From Paenibacillus dendritiformis (GTDB taxonomy: Bacteria > Bacillota > Bacilli > Paenibacillales > Paenibacillaceae): 64,000 nt of DNA. The translations under genes and the position numbers were made by a program. Location: NCBI RefSeq assembly GCF_945605565.1, contig NZ_OX216966.1:857001-921000 (forward strand). Reading direction: 5' to 3'. Shown piece after piece: positions 17,084-29,047 of this stretch. Numbering within the stretch: the stretch's first letter is position 1; the number at the start of each line of letters is the position of its first letter. Under the pieces are notes generated by a model that was not told the origin of the DNA, ran no database searches, and saw only the letters and a list, made by a program, of their open reading frames with translations.

Positions 17084-18265
17084 ATGAACAAGAAAAGCGT
17101 GCGTGACATCGACGTAAAAGGCAAGCGCGTATTTGTGCGGGTAGACTTCAACGTGCCGCTGGAAGACGGCAAGATTACCGATGATACCCGGATTCGCGAG
17201 ACATTGCCTACGATTCAGTATTTGGCGGAGCAAGGCGCCAAGATTATTTTGGCGAGCCACCTGGGACGTCCGAAAGGCGAGGTGGTCGAGTCGATGCGTC
17301 TGACGCCTGCGGCGAATCGTCTGAGCGAGCTGCTCGGCAAGCCGGTCAAGAAGCTGGACGAATCGATCGGCGAGCAGGTGCAAGCGGAGATCAACCGCAT
17401 GAACGACGGCGACATTGTCGTACTGGAGAACGTTCGCTTCCACAAAGGCGAAGAGAAGAACGATCCGGAACTGGCAAAGGCGTTCGCAGCGCTTGCGGAC
17501 GTGTATGTGAATGACGCTTTCGGTGCCGCGCACCGGGCGCATGCTTCGACCGAAGGCATCGCGCATCATCTGCCAGCCGTATCCGGCCTGCTGATGGAGA
17601 AGGAACTGTCGGTATTGGGCAAAGCGTTGTCCAATCCGGAACGTCCGTTCACTTCGATTATCGGCGGCTCCAAAGTCAAAGACAAAATCGACGTCATCAA
17701 CAAAATGCTGGAAATCTCGGACAACGTCATTATCGGCGGCGGTCTGGCTTACACGTTCTTCAAGGCACAAGGCTATGAGATCGGCCAATCGCTGTGCGAC
17801 AACGAGAAGCTCGATGTCGCGCTTGGCTTCATCGAGAAGGCGAAGCAGCTCGGCAAGAATTTCTACCTGCCTGTCGATATCGTCGTATCGGATGACTTCA
17901 GCGCGGATGCCAATACGAAGGTGGTCTCCATCGACGAGATTCCTGCTGATTGGGAAGGCATCGACATCGGGCCGAAGACACGCGAAATCTATGCGGATGT
18001 CATCAAAAACTCCAAGTTGATCGTATGGAACGGACCAATGGGCGTGTTCGAGATCGAACCGTTCTCTCACGGAACGCGCGCGGTCGCCCAGGCTTGCGCA
18101 GAGACCGAAGGTTATACGGTCATCGGCGGCGGCGATTCCGCGGCAGCGGTAGAGAAATTCCATCTGAAAGACAAGATGGACCATATCTCGACCGGCGGCG
18201 GCGCGTCCCTCGAATTCATGGAAGGCAAGCAATTGCCTGGCGTAGTGGCATTGAACGATAAGTAA
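17084..18265 (+). CDS. pgk: Phosphoglycerate kinase
   Basis: Transfers phosphate from 1,3-bisphosphoglycerate to ADP. 393 residues; N-terminal substrate motif RVDFNVPL (residues 19-26), basic patch SHLGRPKG, and C-terminal nucleotide motif [15 protein letters not shown] 17084 follows AGGAGG. It is the first gene of the pgk-tpiA-gpmI-eno segment, 456 bases after gap. Codon bias is weaker than in gap and eno. Confidence 0.98.
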   Translation: MNKKSVRDIDVKGKRVFVRVDFNVPLEDGKITDDTRIRETLPTIQYLAEQGAKIILASHLGRPKGEVVESMRLTPAANRLSELLGKPVKKLDESIGEQVQAEINRMNDGDIVVLENVRFHKGEEKNDPELAKAFAALADVYVNDAFGAAHRAHASTEGIAHHLPAVSGLLMEKELSVLGKALSNPERPFTSIIGGSKVKDKIDVINKMLEISDNVIIGGGLAYTFFKAQGYEIGQSLCDNEKLDVALGFIEKAKQLGKNFYLPVDIVVSDDFSADANTKVVSIDEIPADWEGIDIGPKTREIYADVIKNSKLIVWNGPMGVFEIEPFSHGTRAVAQACAETEGYTVIGGGDSAAAVEKFHLKDKMDHISTGGGASLEFMEGKQLPGVVALNDK

Positions 18266-18319
18266 GGAAGTGAAGCGGCAGCGGCGTTCCCGCCGCTTCT
18301 GCTGTGCAGAAGGAGTTGA

Positions 18320-19078
<759 letters not shown>

Positions 19079-19079
19079 G

Positions 19080-20621
19080 ATGTCTGCACCTAGACCTGTA
19101 GCTCTGATTATTATGGACGGCTTCGGACTGCGCAACGTAACGGAAGGCAATGCTGTCGCGCAGGCGAAGAAGCCGAATTACGATCGTTATATGAATACGT
19201 ACCCGCATACGACTCTTACCGCCTGCGGTGAAGCGGTCGGTCTGCCGGAAGGCCAGATGGGCAACTCTGAGGTCGGCCATCTGAACATCGGCGCGGGCCG
19301 CATCGTGTATCAAGATCTGACCCGGATTACGAAATCGATTCGCGAAGGGGATTTCTTCGAGAACGAAACGCTGCTCGGGGCCGTCAAGCATGCGAAAGAG
19401 AACGGCACGGCGCTTCACCTGTACGGCCTGCTGTCGGACGGCGGCGTGCACAGCCATATCGATCATACACTCGCAATGCTGGAAATGGCTGCGAAGTCCG
19501 GCTTGACGAAGGTCTATGTTCATGCCTTCCTCGATGGACGCGACGTCGCTCCGGACAGTGCGATCGGTTATATCGAGCGCCTGCAGGCGAAAATCGACGA
19601 GCTTGGCGTCGGCCGCATCGCCACGGTGCAAGGCCGTTACTATGCGATGGACCGCGACAAGCGCTGGGAGCGGACGGAGAAGTCGTACCGCGCGATGGTA
19701 TACGGCGACGGGCCGAGATACCGCGATCCGCTGCAAGCGGTGAAGGAATCGTACGAGCAGTCGGTATTCGACGAATTCGTCATGCCGACCGTTATCGTCG
19801 ACGAGAACAATGAGCCGGTCGGCCTCGTGCGCGACAACGACGCGGTCGTGTTCTCGAACTTCCGTCCGGACCGGGCGATTCAATTGTCCCAGGTGTTCAC
19901 GAACGAAGATTTCCGCGGCTTTGACCGGGGAGATCATTATCCGAAAAGCCTGTACTTCGTCTGCTTGACGCTGTTCGCGGAGACCGTCGGGGGATTCGTG
20001 GCGTACAAGCCGAAGGAGCTTGATAATACACTTGGCGAGGTTCTTGTTCAGCATGGCAAGAAGCAGCTTCGCATCGCCGAGACGGAGAAGTATCCGCACG
20101 TGACGTTCTTCTTCAGCGGCGGCCGCGACGTGGAGCTTCCAGGCGAGAAGCGCGTTCTGATCGCTTCGCCTAAGGTCGCGACCTACGACCTGAAGCCGGA
20201 AATGAGCGCGTATGAGGTGGCGGAAGCGGCTGTGCGCGAGATTGAATCGGATGTGCACGACACAATCATTCTGAACTTCGCCAACCCGGACATGGTCGGG
20301 CACAGCGGCAAGCTGGAGCCGACGATCAAGGCGGTCGAGGCGACGGATGAATGCATGGGCCGCGTCGTCGAAGCGGTACTGGCCAAGGGCGGTGTCTGCC
20401 TCATTACGGCGGATCACGGGAATGCCGATATGGTATTCGACGAGGAAGGCCGTCCGTTCACGGCGCATACGACGAATCCGGTGCCGTTCATCGTCACCGC
20501 GAAGGACGTCGAGCTGCGCGAAGGCGGCATCCTGGCCGATATCGCGCCGACGATTCTCGATCTGATGCAGCTGCCGAAGCCGGAAGAAATGACCGGGACT
20601 TCGTTAATTGACAAGAAATAA
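19080..20621 (+). CDS. gpmI: Cofactor-independent phosphoglycerate mutase
   Basis: Manganese-dependent interconversion of 3- and 2-phosphoglycerate. 513 residues; alkaline-phosphatase-like metal motifs ([19 protein letters not shown]) and the phosphoserine nucleophile Ser63 in [15 protein letters not shown]. It starts one base after the tpiA stop, so the two are translationally coupled; a ribosome binding site (GGAAGGGGCGAAG) lies in the end of tpiA. Confidence 0.98.
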   Translation: MSAPRPVALIIMDGFGLRNVTEGNAVAQAKKPNYDRYMNTYPHTTLTACGEAVGLPEGQMGNSEVGHLNIGAGRIVYQDLTRITKSIREGDFFENETLLGAVKHAKENGTALHLYGLLSDGGVHSHIDHTLAMLEMAAKSGLTKVYVHAFLDGRDVAPDSAIGYIERLQAKIDELGVGRIATVQGRYYAMDRDKRWERTEKSYRAMVYGDGPRYRDPLQAVKESYEQSVFDEFVMPTVIVDENNEPVGLVRDNDAVVFSNFRPDRAIQLSQVFTNEDFRGFDRGDHYPKSLYFVCLTLFAETVGGFVAYKPKELDNTLGEVLVQHGKKQLRIAETEKYPHVTFFFSGGRDVELPGEKRVLIASPKVATYDLKPEMSAYEVAEAAVREIESDVHDTIILNFANPDMVGHSGKLEPTIKAVEATDECMGRVVEAVLAKGGVCLITADHGNADMVFDEEGRPFTAHTTNPVPFIVTAKDVELREGGILADIAPTILDLMQLPKPEEMTGTSLIDKK

Positions 20622-20662
20622 TCAATACAGCTATTGTGAAAGCTAAGAAGATGAATGAATGA

Positions 20663-21967
<1,305 letters not shown>

Positions 21968-22001
21968 GACGAGCCGAGTTAAGCGGTACGTCCAAGCGAA
22001 G

Positions 22002-22029
22002 CCGGACTCCTGAGGGGGTCCGGTTTTTT
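22002..22029 (+). terminator. Intrinsic terminator of the glycolytic operon
   Basis: CCGGACTCC / GGGGTCCGG stem (9 bp, one G-T) with a 4-nt loop and six T residues. Confidence 0.93.
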
Positions 22030-22203
22030 GTTGTGCAGTTAAGGGTAAAGGCGCTATGTTCGCTCGAAATGCTAGGGTGCTGCGCTAAAGTTGTCCTAAT
22101 TCGAAAGTTCAGGCATAAGCTGGACCTGAGGCTAGTTTTTCCATTTGCCTCTTGCGGGGAGGTCAACGGTGTGGATATAATGTATATTAGCTACTATTCA
22201 ATA

Positions 22204-22219
22204 AACAATACTGATTGTT
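22204..22219. promoter_or_regulatory. AACAAT-ACTG-ATTGTT inverted repeat before padR-type gene
   Basis: A 16-bp inverted repeat 56 bases upstream of the PadR start in an AT-rich promoter area (22170-22240). It may be the autoregulatory site. The rest of 22030-22203 holds nothing recognisable. Confidence 0.4.
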
Positions 22220-22274
22220 GATTATAACATAGAGTATTGCCAGAGGATTGCGATATGAGGGCAGGTGACCGATA

Positions 22275-22667
22275 TTGAAGGAAATTATTCAGTTCAAAAA
22301 AGGCGTGCTCGGCTTGTGCGTAATGGTGCTGATCAATCAGCGCGATCGGTATGGCTTCGAGTTGGCGCAGCAAATATCGAAGCATGTGGAGGTGGCGGAA
22401 GGAGCGCTATACCCCGTACTTCGCCGCATGGTCGCGGATGGGCACTGCACGACTTACTTGCAGGAGTCCACGGAAGGCCCGCCGCGTAAATATTATAAGC
22501 TGACCCCGGCCGGCAAGGCGTACATGATGGAGCTGGTCAGCGAATGGGAGAAGTTCGTAGACGGCGTCCAGAGGCTGCTGGAGGCGACTGGTGATGGAGA
22601 CCAGGCTCAGGATAACGAAGACAACGGCGGCGAGGCCGTTCGCGAAGAGGCGGAAGGGAACGTCTGA
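22275..22667 (+). CDS. PadR-family transcriptional regulator
   Basis: Winged-helix repressor of about 130 residues: KKGVLGLCVMVLINQRDRYGFELAQQIS forms the first helices, VAEGALYPVLRRMVADG the recognition helix region, and PPRKYYKLTPAGKAY the wing. TTG start at 22275. It is followed within 50 bases by a HAAS/DUF1700 membrane protein and a DUF4097 protein, a recurrent trio in Bacillales in which the PadR protein controls the membrane genes. Confidence 0.9.
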   Translation: MKEIIQFKKGVLGLCVMVLINQRDRYGFELAQQISKHVEVAEGALYPVLRRMVADGHCTTYLQESTEGPPRKYYKLTPAGKAYMMELVSEWEKFVDGVQRLLEATGDGDQAQDNEDNGGEAVREEAEGNV

Positions 22668-22714
22668 TTTTTCGGTCTAAGAAGGTAGAACATTTGATGC
22701 AGGGGTGAGAAAGA

Positions 22715-23425
22715 GTGCATAAAGAGTATTTTTTATTAAAGCTGAAGTATGGATTGATGTCGCTCCCGCCTGAAGATAGAGATGAGATTTTGGCGGAGTA
22801 CAGCGCCCATTTCGCATTCGGTGAGCAGCAAGGACGGACGGAAGAGGAGATTGCGAGGGAGCTTGGCGATCCGGAAGAACTGGCGGTCGAGCTGCTCGGG
22901 GCCCGGGATGGGGGAGCTTCCAGAGGGAACGAAGGCGGGATGGACCAGCCTTCGGGTTACTACCGGCCTGATATGCATCGGGGGCCGGACATGCAAGACG
23001 CAGGAGGCTACGGCCCGCATGGGACGCCGCATGGGACGCCGCACGGAACAGCATACGGAACACCGCCTATGCCGCCGCCGATGTATGATATGCCTTACAG
23101 GGACGGGTACGGACCTCCATCCAGAAGCGCGCTCAGCATTATCGGGGCTATCTTCTCTTGTTTTTTCGCCGTTCCGCTGCTTATCGCCGGATGGGGTTTA
23201 TCCGTTGGCCTGGCTTGCGTTGCGTTCGTTCTGTTGATTGCTCCGCTAGTGTATTTGTTGAAGCTGGCCTTCGGGGGAGGCTTCTACGGAGCGGAAATGT
23301 CCATCATGTTCATCATGTTCGGTATCGGGATTTTCATGATTCAGGGCATTGGTATGTTGTTCCGCGCCTATGGCCGCCTGAATCGTATTTATTTCCAATG
23401 GGTTGCAGGAAGGGAGAGAAGCTAG
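22715..23425 (+). CDS. HAAS/DUF1700-domain membrane protein
   Basis: N-terminal alpha-helical HAAS-type domain (residues 1-60; KLKYGLMSLPPEDRDEILAE, LGDPEELAVELLG), then a low-complexity linker with HGTP tetrapeptide repeats (about residues 95-107, encoded by a 12-bp DNA repeat near 23027), and four transmembrane segments in the C-terminal 110 residues. GTG start at 22715. These proteins occur next to PadR regulators and DUF4097 proteins; the molecular function is unsettled, probably envelope-related. Confidence 0.85.
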   Translation: MHKEYFLLKLKYGLMSLPPEDRDEILAEYSAHFAFGEQQGRTEEEIARELGDPEELAVELLGARDGGASRGNEGGMDQPSGYYRPDMHRGPDMQDAGGYGPHGTPHGTPHGTAYGTPPMPPPMYDMPYRDGYGPPSRSALSIIGAIFSCFFAVPLLIAGWGLSVGLACVAFVLLIAPLVYLLKLAFGGGFYGAEMSIMFIMFGIGIFMIQGIGMLFRAYGRLNRIYFQWVAGRERS

Positions 23426-24280
23426 ATGAATAAGCTCATTATGAACATGGTCGGAATAGGCTGCATTGCCGCCGGAGTATTAGGTCTATTTGCATTCGGG
23501 ACCGAGACGCTAACTACTTCCCAACTCCCGCATTATGAATATACGATCGAAGCCGGAACGGATTTGAAGCGGATCGAGCTGGAAGGAGACCGCGGCGATA
23601 TTCAGGTCAATTGGGTGTTCGACGGGGGGAACACAATCGAGATCAACGGGCAGGCTCCGGATAAGGTGATATCCAACCTGAGCGAGGCGAAGGTGAGCAA
23701 TGGAACGCTGGTGCTCGACTATCGGACCAAGGGATCGGAGCAATGGATTCAGTTCGGCGTCAACACGCAGAAGCAGAACCATGAAATCACGATTCATGCG
23801 ACGGAGACCCAGGTACTGGAGCGTCTGAAGGCTAATGTGTCCATGGGAAAATTTACAATATCCGGCGGCAGGGTAGATGAACTGGAGGCGAACAGTAATC
23901 TCGGGGAAGTCATTGCGAAGCAGCTGCAAGGCAACCGAGTGAAGCTGTCCTCGGACGCCGGCTCGGTGCTGGCGGAGGACGTGGATGCGGTGATCGATGC
24001 CAGCTCCTCTCTCGGCCAGGTCAAGCTGCTGCATACGACCCAATCCGTCACGGCCAAGGCCGATGCCGGCAGTATCGTCATCGACCAGAAGGAGCCGCAT
24101 CCGATAACGGCCAGCAGCAATCTCGGCAGCATCAAAATATCGGTATCGCCTCAGTTCGAGGGCGTGTATGATCTGCGTACGAATCTGGGAGATATCGACG
24201 CCCCGGATTCGAAAATGAAAAGCGATATGGTGATTCGGGCTCGAGCGGATCTTGGGGCGATTACCATTGTCGAAAAATAG
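23426..24280 (+). CDS. DUF4097-domain membrane-anchored protein
   Basis: 284 residues with one N-terminal transmembrane segment (residues 5-27) and a parallel beta-helix-like DUF4097 domain outside the membrane: repeated SNLGEV, SSLGQV, SNLGSI, TNLGDI, ADLGAI turns. ATG directly follows the stop of the HAAS gene, so the two are coupled. DUF4097 proteins are often linked to cell-envelope stress (LiaF/YvlB-like); no enzymatic residues are evident. Confidence 0.85.
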   Translation: MNKLIMNMVGIGCIAAGVLGLFAFGTETLTTSQLPHYEYTIEAGTDLKRIELEGDRGDIQVNWVFDGGNTIEINGQAPDKVISNLSEAKVSNGTLVLDYRTKGSEQWIQFGVNTQKQNHEITIHATETQVLERLKANVSMGKFTISGGRVDELEANSNLGEVIAKQLQGNRVKLSSDAGSVLAEDVDAVIDASSSLGQVKLLHTTQSVTAKADAGSIVIDQKEPHPITASSNLGSIKISVSPQFEGVYDLRTNLGDIDAPDSKMKSDMVIRARADLGAITIVEK

Positions 24281-24281
24281 C

Positions 24282-24309
24282 TTGTGATCTCGGGAGATGT
24301 GATTATAAT
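24282..24309 (+). promoter_or_regulatory. Promoter of pyridoxine kinase gene
   Basis: TTGTGA (24282-24287), 16-bp spacer, TATAAT (24304-24309), 115 bases upstream of the chosen start. A GC-rich inverted segment (GGCGGCCGGCTGCGG) lies in the leader. Confidence 0.55.
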
Positions 24310-24423
24310 CGGTTATAAGCGAATGTTCAAGGCGTCGGCGGCCGGCTGCGGTTAAAAGACGATTTTTTGAACAACCTCTATAATGAATTTATTTTGCTTT
24401 GCGGCATGAAAAGGGGCAATACG

Positions 24424-25248
24424 ATGAAACCTATTCAGAAAGTACTCACATTGGCAGGCTCTGATTCCAGCGGGGGCGCAGGCATTCAAGCCGATTTGAA
24501 GACGTTCCAGGAACGCGGCGTATACGGCATGACCGCGATTACGACCATTGTCACAATGGATCCCGACGATTCCTGGGCGCATCGCGTCTTCCCGATCGAG
24601 CTGTCGACAATAGAAGAACAGTTGAAGACGATTCTGAGCGTAGGCATTCAAGGCATGAAGACGGGAATGCTGGGATCGATTGATATCATTGAATTGGCTG
24701 CGCGGACGATGGAGAAGCATAACATTCCGAACGTGGTCGTAGACCCGGTCATGGTCTGCAAAGGAGCGGATGAAGCTCTTCATCCGGAGACGAATGACGC
24801 GCTGCGCGATATTCTCGTTCCGAAGGCGACCGTCGTTACGCCGAATCTGTTCGAAGCCTCGCAATTGGCAGGCATCGCTCCGATTCGTACGCTGGACGAG
24901 ATGAAGCAGGCGGCGGCTCTGATCCACGAGAAGGGCGCCAAGTACGTGCTCGTGAAGGGCGGCTCCAAGATTGGCCTGCCGACCTCGGTCGATGTGCTGT
25001 ATGACGGCGCGAACTTCGAGCTGCTGGAGGCGGAAGTCATTAACACTACCTTCACGCATGGCGCAGGCTGCACGTATTCGGCCGCGATCGCTGCCGAGCT
25101 GGCGAAGGGCCATTCCGTTCGCGACAGCGTCCATACGGCCAAGCGGTTCATTACGGAAGCGATTCGCCATTCGTTCCGCCTGAACCAGTATGTCGGACCG
25201 GTTCGCCATAATGCGCTGCGCCAGGTTGAGCACGGGGAGCAGGAGTAA
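24424..25248 (+). CDS. pdxK: Pyridoxine/pyridoxal kinase (ThiD-like ribokinase fold)
   Basis: ATP-dependent kinase of vitamin B6 precursors. The start MKPIQKVLTLAGSDSSGGAG at 24424 follows AAAAGGGGC; 274 residues. Motifs: AGSDSSGGAGIQADLKTF for substrate, DPVMVCKGADEAL, TPNLFEASQLAG, and the anion-hole TFTHGAGCTYSAA with the Cys typical of the B. subtilis PdxK group rather than HMP-phosphate kinase ThiD. Either activity remains possible. It is transcribed from its own promoter and followed by secG. Confidence 0.88.
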   Translation: MKPIQKVLTLAGSDSSGGAGIQADLKTFQERGVYGMTAITTIVTMDPDDSWAHRVFPIELSTIEEQLKTILSVGIQGMKTGMLGSIDIIELAARTMEKHNIPNVVVDPVMVCKGADEALHPETNDALRDILVPKATVVTPNLFEASQLAGIAPIRTLDEMKQAAALIHEKGAKYVLVKGGSKIGLPTSVDVLYDGANFELLEAEVINTTFTHGAGCTYSAAIAAELAKGHSVRDSVHTAKRFITEAIRHSFRLNQYVGPVRHNALRQVEHGEQE

Positions 25249-25332
25249 CCGGGAGCTGGACCGGGGACAACCGGAAAGGGGCAAGCCTTCGGAAGTTCTG
25301 TTCCACTTTTGATGGGCAGCCGGGCAAGGTCC

Positions 25333-25361
25333 TTGCCTAATGGATGGTCCTGTGCTACAAT
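25333..25361 (+). promoter_or_regulatory. secG promoter
   Basis: TTGCCT (25333-25338), 17-bp spacer, TACAAT (25356-25361), about 57 bases upstream of the secG start after the expected transcription start. Confidence 0.65.
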
Positions 25362-25424
25362 AATATTGCTGTTTTCATGCAGCTGAATGTTTTCGAAGGT
25401 GTTATCGCATTGGAGGTGGAAGTT

Positions 25425-25661
25425 GTGGAAATTTTCTTGAAAATATTGCTCGTCATCTTTTCAATCGGATTGATTGGCATAGTCCTGCTGCAAAAAGGGA
25501 AAAGTGCCGGCCTGTCAGGCGCCATCTCCGGCGGTGCGGAACATCTCTTCGGAAAGCAAAAGGCGCGTGGTTTGGAGCTGTTCATGCAGCGTGCAACCAT
25601 CGTAACGGCTGCAGGCTTTATGATTGTATCGATGATTGTGGCTTATTTGGGAACGAAATAA
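25425..25661 (+). CDS. secG: Protein translocase subunit SecG
   Basis: Accessory subunit of the SecYEG channel. GTG 25425 (VEIFLKILLVIF) is preceded by GGAGGTGG with 5-base spacing; longer frames upstream lack this. 78 residues, the typical Gram-positive size: two transmembrane helices flanking the conserved cytoplasmic loop QKGKSAGLSGAISGG and AEHLFGKQKARG. It opens the secG-rnr-smpB-ssrA neighbourhood common in Firmicutes but has its own terminator. Confidence 0.95.
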   Translation: MEIFLKILLVIFSIGLIGIVLLQKGKSAGLSGAISGGAEHLFGKQKARGLELFMQRATIVTAAGFMIVSMIVAYLGTK

Positions 25662-25674
25662 TGAGAATGAGCAA

Positions 25675-25700
25675 GCGGGGACGTAGGTCTCCGCTTTTTT
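25675..25700 (+). terminator. Intrinsic terminator after secG
   Basis: GCGGGGAC / GTCTCCGC stem with a 4-nt loop and six T residues. Confidence 0.9.
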
Positions 25701-25998
25701 GATGTTTGTATGCCGGCCTATGAAGAGAGCGGCTTGGGCGGGGGCTGCGTTAGGCGTTAGTCGGCCGGATGGACCGGTTCGGAACGGCAAAAACTGCATG
25801 GGACGATTTCCGCCTTTCCGGGAAGACTGGGTATTGAGCCTTCTTCTGTAACCGGAGGGGCTGCTCTTGAATCTGCTGAAAGCAACCGAATGGAAGGACG
25901 CCGCGACCGCTGACGTTTTCGCATTTATTACGTGTATACAGGGGTATATATTGGTATACTGTTACAAGCAAGGTCATGGCGAGGTGTGAGGTGAGGAC
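25701..25998 (+). other. Leader region of rnr
   Basis: 298 bases without a supported gene. A TATACT -10 candidate (25955-25960, in TTGGTATACT) without a convincing -35 lies 39 bases before rnr. Two palindromic GTATAC/GTATAT words surround it. The ribosome binding site GAGGTGAGGTGAGG is at 25980-25993. Confidence 0.5.
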
Positions 25999-28902
25999 AT
26001 GATAACGGAACAACAGTTGTTGGATTTTATGCGCGAAACCGCTTATAAGCCGATGACCTATCAGGAACTGGAGCAGCATTTCGATATTCAGGATGCTGCC
26101 GATTTCAAGGCATTTCTCGTAATGCTTACCCGGCTGGAGGAAGAAGGCCAGATTATACGTACCCGCTCGGATTGTTATGGCGTTCCCGAGCGAATGAATC
26201 TGCTGCGCGGCCGGCTGCAGGCGCATGCGAAGGGGTTTGGATTTCTGATACCGGATGAAACGGGACATCCCGATGTATACATTCATGCGAACGATATGAA
26301 GACGGCGATGCACGGCGATATCGTGCTCGTTCGCATCACCAGCAAGGGAACGGACGGAACGCGGATGGAAGGCGCGGTGGTGCGCGTCGTCAAGCGTGCT
26401 GTTGAGCAGATTGTCGGCATTATTGAAAATCATGAATCGTACGGCTTCGTTATCCCGGATGACAAGCGGATTAACCGGGATATTTTCGTCGCCCGCGAGC
26501 ATATGCATGGCGCGGTTACGGGACAGAAGGTCGTCGTCCGCATCACTGTCTATCCGGAAGGCCGCGCGGCAGCCCAGGGCGAAGTGATCGAGGTGCTCGG
26601 GCATAAGGATGATCCGGGCGTCGATATTTTGTCGATTATCCGCAAGCATCAGCTGCCGGAGGCTTTCCCGGCCGAGGTGATGGCGGAAGCGGAGGCGGTG
26701 CCTGATGCGATCAGCGAAGAGGAGATCGTCAGCCAGGGGCGCCGGGATCTGCGCGGCAAGACGATCGTGACGATCGACGGGGAGGATGCGAAGGATCTCG
26801 ACGATGCGGTGCACGTAGTGAAGCTGCCGAACGGCCATTATGAGCTGGGCGTCCACATTGCCGATGTCGGCTATTATGTGCCGGAAGGCTCGGAGCTGGA
26901 CCGGGAAGCGTATGCGCGCGGCTGCAGCGTTTATTTGGTGGATCGGGTCATCCCGATGCTGCCGCACCGGCTGTCGAACGGCATCTGTTCGCTTCATCCG
27001 CATGTCGATCGGCTGACGCTGTCCTGCGTGATGGAGTTCGATGAGAAGATGAAGCCGGTCCGTCACGAGATTTTCCCGAGTGTGATCCGGACGGTGGAGC
27101 GGATGACATATACGAATGTGCGCAAAATTGTCGAGGGCGAGGATCCGGAGGTTATCGCGCGCTATGCGGAGCTGGAGGAGTTTTTCCTGCTCATGAAGGA
27201 GTTGGCCCTGAAGCTTCGCAAGCGGCGGATGCAGCGCGGGGCGATTGATTTCGACTTCGAGGAGTCGAAGGTGATCGTGGATGAGCAAGGCAAGCCTGTC
27301 GATATCGTGAAGCGGGAGCGTTCGATCGCGGAGCAGATTATCGAGGAATTCATGCTGGCGGCGAATGAGACGGTGGCGGAGCATTTCCATTGGCTGCGTG
27401 TGCCGTTCCTGTACCGGATTCACGAGGAGCCGAACGCGGAGAAGCTGTTCCACTTCATGGCGTTCGCGGCCAACTTCGGCTATGTCGTGCGCGGCAAGGG
27501 CAATTCGGTCCATCCGCGCTCGCTGCAGACGCTGCTGGAGGAGATCGAAGGCACCCGCGAGCAGACGGTGATCAGCACGATGATGCTGCGGTCAATGAAG
27601 CAGGCGAAGTATGATGCGGAGAGCACCGGCCACTTCGGGCTGGCCGCCGAATTCTATACGCACTTCACGTCGCCGATCCGGCGTTACCCGGATCTCGTCA
27701 TTCACCGCGTCATCCGCGAGGTGATTCAGAACGGCGGAACGCTGTCCGAGAAGCGCCAGGAGTATTTGCAGACGCGCATGCCTGACATTGCGCAGCAATC
27801 GTCGGCGCGCGAGCGGGTAGCGGTGGACGCCGAACGGGATACGGAGGCGCTCAAGAAGGCCGAGTTCATGCTCGACAAAATTGGCGAGGAATTCGACGGC
27901 ATCATCAGCAGCGTGACGAGCTTCGGCATGTTCGTCGAGCTGGACAATACGGTGGAAGGGCTTATCCGGCTGAGCGATCTGACGGATGATTATTATCATT
28001 TCCACGAGCAGCATATGCTGCTGGTCGGGGAGCGCACGTCGAACATTTTCCGCATTGGCGACGAGGTGCGCATCCGGGTAGGCCGGGTGAATCTGGAGGA
28101 CTACACGATTGATTTTGAACTCGTGAGCAGCTCGCCGCGGTATAGCGACCGGGATATGCGCGAGTTCGGGCTCGACCTGCGCAAGCGCAGCCGCGGGGGT
28201 AAAGGCGCCGAGCGCAGCGGCGGTCGCGGCGCGGGCCGGGGCGAGCGCGGCGGGAAGCGCGCCGCCCGAGGCGATGAGCGCGGCGGCGGCAACGGGCGCC
28301 GCGGGCGTCAGGGCGGCCCAGGCGCGCGCGAGGAGGCTGCGCCGCAGCCATGGCGCGGCGGCAAGGCTGGCGCCGAGGCGCAGCCGGCGGGTTCGCCGGG
28401 AGCGGATGCGAGCGTGGAGGAATTGGCCGAGTCGTTCGAGGGCGAATGGTACAATCAGGCCGAGTTCCGCGAGCGGCAGGGCCGGCGGGGCCGCGGCGGG
28501 CGCGGGAATGAGCCGCAGGTGAATCCGTATGAGCGCAGCTCCGGGAAGCGGGCTCGCGGCAAGGGCGGCATTCGCCTCGGCCAGGATAACGGCGCCAAGG
28601 CGGAGAAGGCCGGTTCGCAGCCGGACGGCGAGAACTGGGTCGATGATCTGATTGAACGGGCCGAGGCGGAAGCGAAAGAGACGCAGCGCCGTTTCGACTT
28701 CGGATCCGGACGCGGCGGATACGGCCGGCGCAGCAGCGACGCGCCGAACGGCGGCGGCAAGAAGGGCCGCAAGAGCACGTCCGAGAGCGGCATTTTCATC
28801 GGCGAGCCGGCCGCCCGGGCGCGGAAGCAAGCGGGCCAAGCCGTGCGCAAGAAGCGGAAGGCAAGCAGCCAGACCGCCAAGTTCGTGCGCAAGAAGCGGT
28901 AA
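25999..28902 (+). CDS. rnr: Ribonuclease R with extended RG-rich basic tail
   Basis: Processive 3'-5' exoribonuclease that degrades structured RNA and works with tmRNA/SmpB in quality control. 967 residues against about 780 in B. subtilis. Order: helix-turn-helix-like N-terminus (1-65), two cold-shock domains (about 70-225), RNB catalytic domain with IDGEDAKDLDDAVHV metal-binding Asp residues (about 255-600), S1 domain (about 630-715). The remaining 240 residues are low complexity: RGGKGAERSGGRGAGRGERG-type Arg/Gly repeats, acidic patches and a C-terminal QAVRKKRKASSQ...VRKKR tail. Base composition of the tail is GC-rich. The tail probably binds RNA or ribosomes. Confidence 0.96.
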   Translation: MITEQQLLDFMRETAYKPMTYQELEQHFDIQDAADFKAFLVMLTRLEEEGQIIRTRSDCYGVPERMNLLRGRLQAHAKGFGFLIPDETGHPDVYIHANDMKTAMHGDIVLVRITSKGTDGTRMEGAVVRVVKRAVEQIVGIIENHESYGFVIPDDKRINRDIFVAREHMHGAVTGQKVVVRITVYPEGRAAAQGEVIEVLGHKDDPGVDILSIIRKHQLPEAFPAEVMAEAEAVPDAISEEEIVSQGRRDLRGKTIVTIDGEDAKDLDDAVHVVKLPNGHYELGVHIADVGYYVPEGSELDREAYARGCSVYLVDRVIPMLPHRLSNGICSLHPHVDRLTLSCVMEFDEKMKPVRHEIFPSVIRTVERMTYTNVRKIVEGEDPEVIARYAELEEFFLLMKELALKLRKRRMQRGAIDFDFEESKVIVDEQGKPVDIVKRERSIAEQIIEEFMLAANETVAEHFHWLRVPFLYRIHEEPNAEKLFHFMAFAANFGYVVRGKGNSVHPRSLQTLLEEIEGTREQTVISTMMLRSMKQAKYDAESTGHFGLAAEFYTHFTSPIRRYPDLVIHRVIREVIQNGGTLSEKRQEYLQTRMPDIAQQSSARERVAVDAERDTEALKKAEFMLDKIGEEFDGIISSVTSFGMFVELDNTVEGLIRLSDLTDDYYHFHEQHMLLVGERTSNIFRIGDEVRIRVGRVNLEDYTIDFELVSSSPRYSDRDMREFGLDLRKRSRGGKGAERSGGRGAGRGERGGKRAARGDERGGGNGRRGRQGGPGAREEAAPQPWRGGKAGAEAQPAGSPGADASVEELAESFEGEWYNQAEFRERQGRRGRGGRGNEPQVNPYERSSGKRARGKGGIRLGQDNGAKAEKAGSQPDGENWVDDLIERAEAEAKETQRRFDFGSGRGGYGRRSSDAPNGGGKKGRKSTSESGIFIGEPAARARKQAGQAVRKKRKASSQTAKFVRKKR

Positions 28903-28991
28903 GGCATGAGACGGCCAGGCGGCCCTTCGGGGCCGCTCCTTCGGCCGAGCATCCAAAATCCCCTTCAACTGAAAAAGTTTTCTAAATTCAT

Positions 28992-29020
28992 TTGCTTTTT
29001 ATAATTGAATATGTTATACT
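28992..29020 (+). promoter_or_regulatory. Promoter of the cold-shock gene
   Basis: TTGCTT (28992-28997), 17-bp spacer, TATACT (29015-29020). Predicted start near 29027, so the 135-base leader includes the hairpin at 29048-29110. Confidence 0.85.
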
Positions 29021-29047
29021 TACATTGTTGTTAAATTTGAACCGCTA

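Noticed and set aside
25750-28968. Long open frames antisense to rnr
   Set aside because: Antisense shadow of a well-supported RNase R gene; no ribosome binding site.
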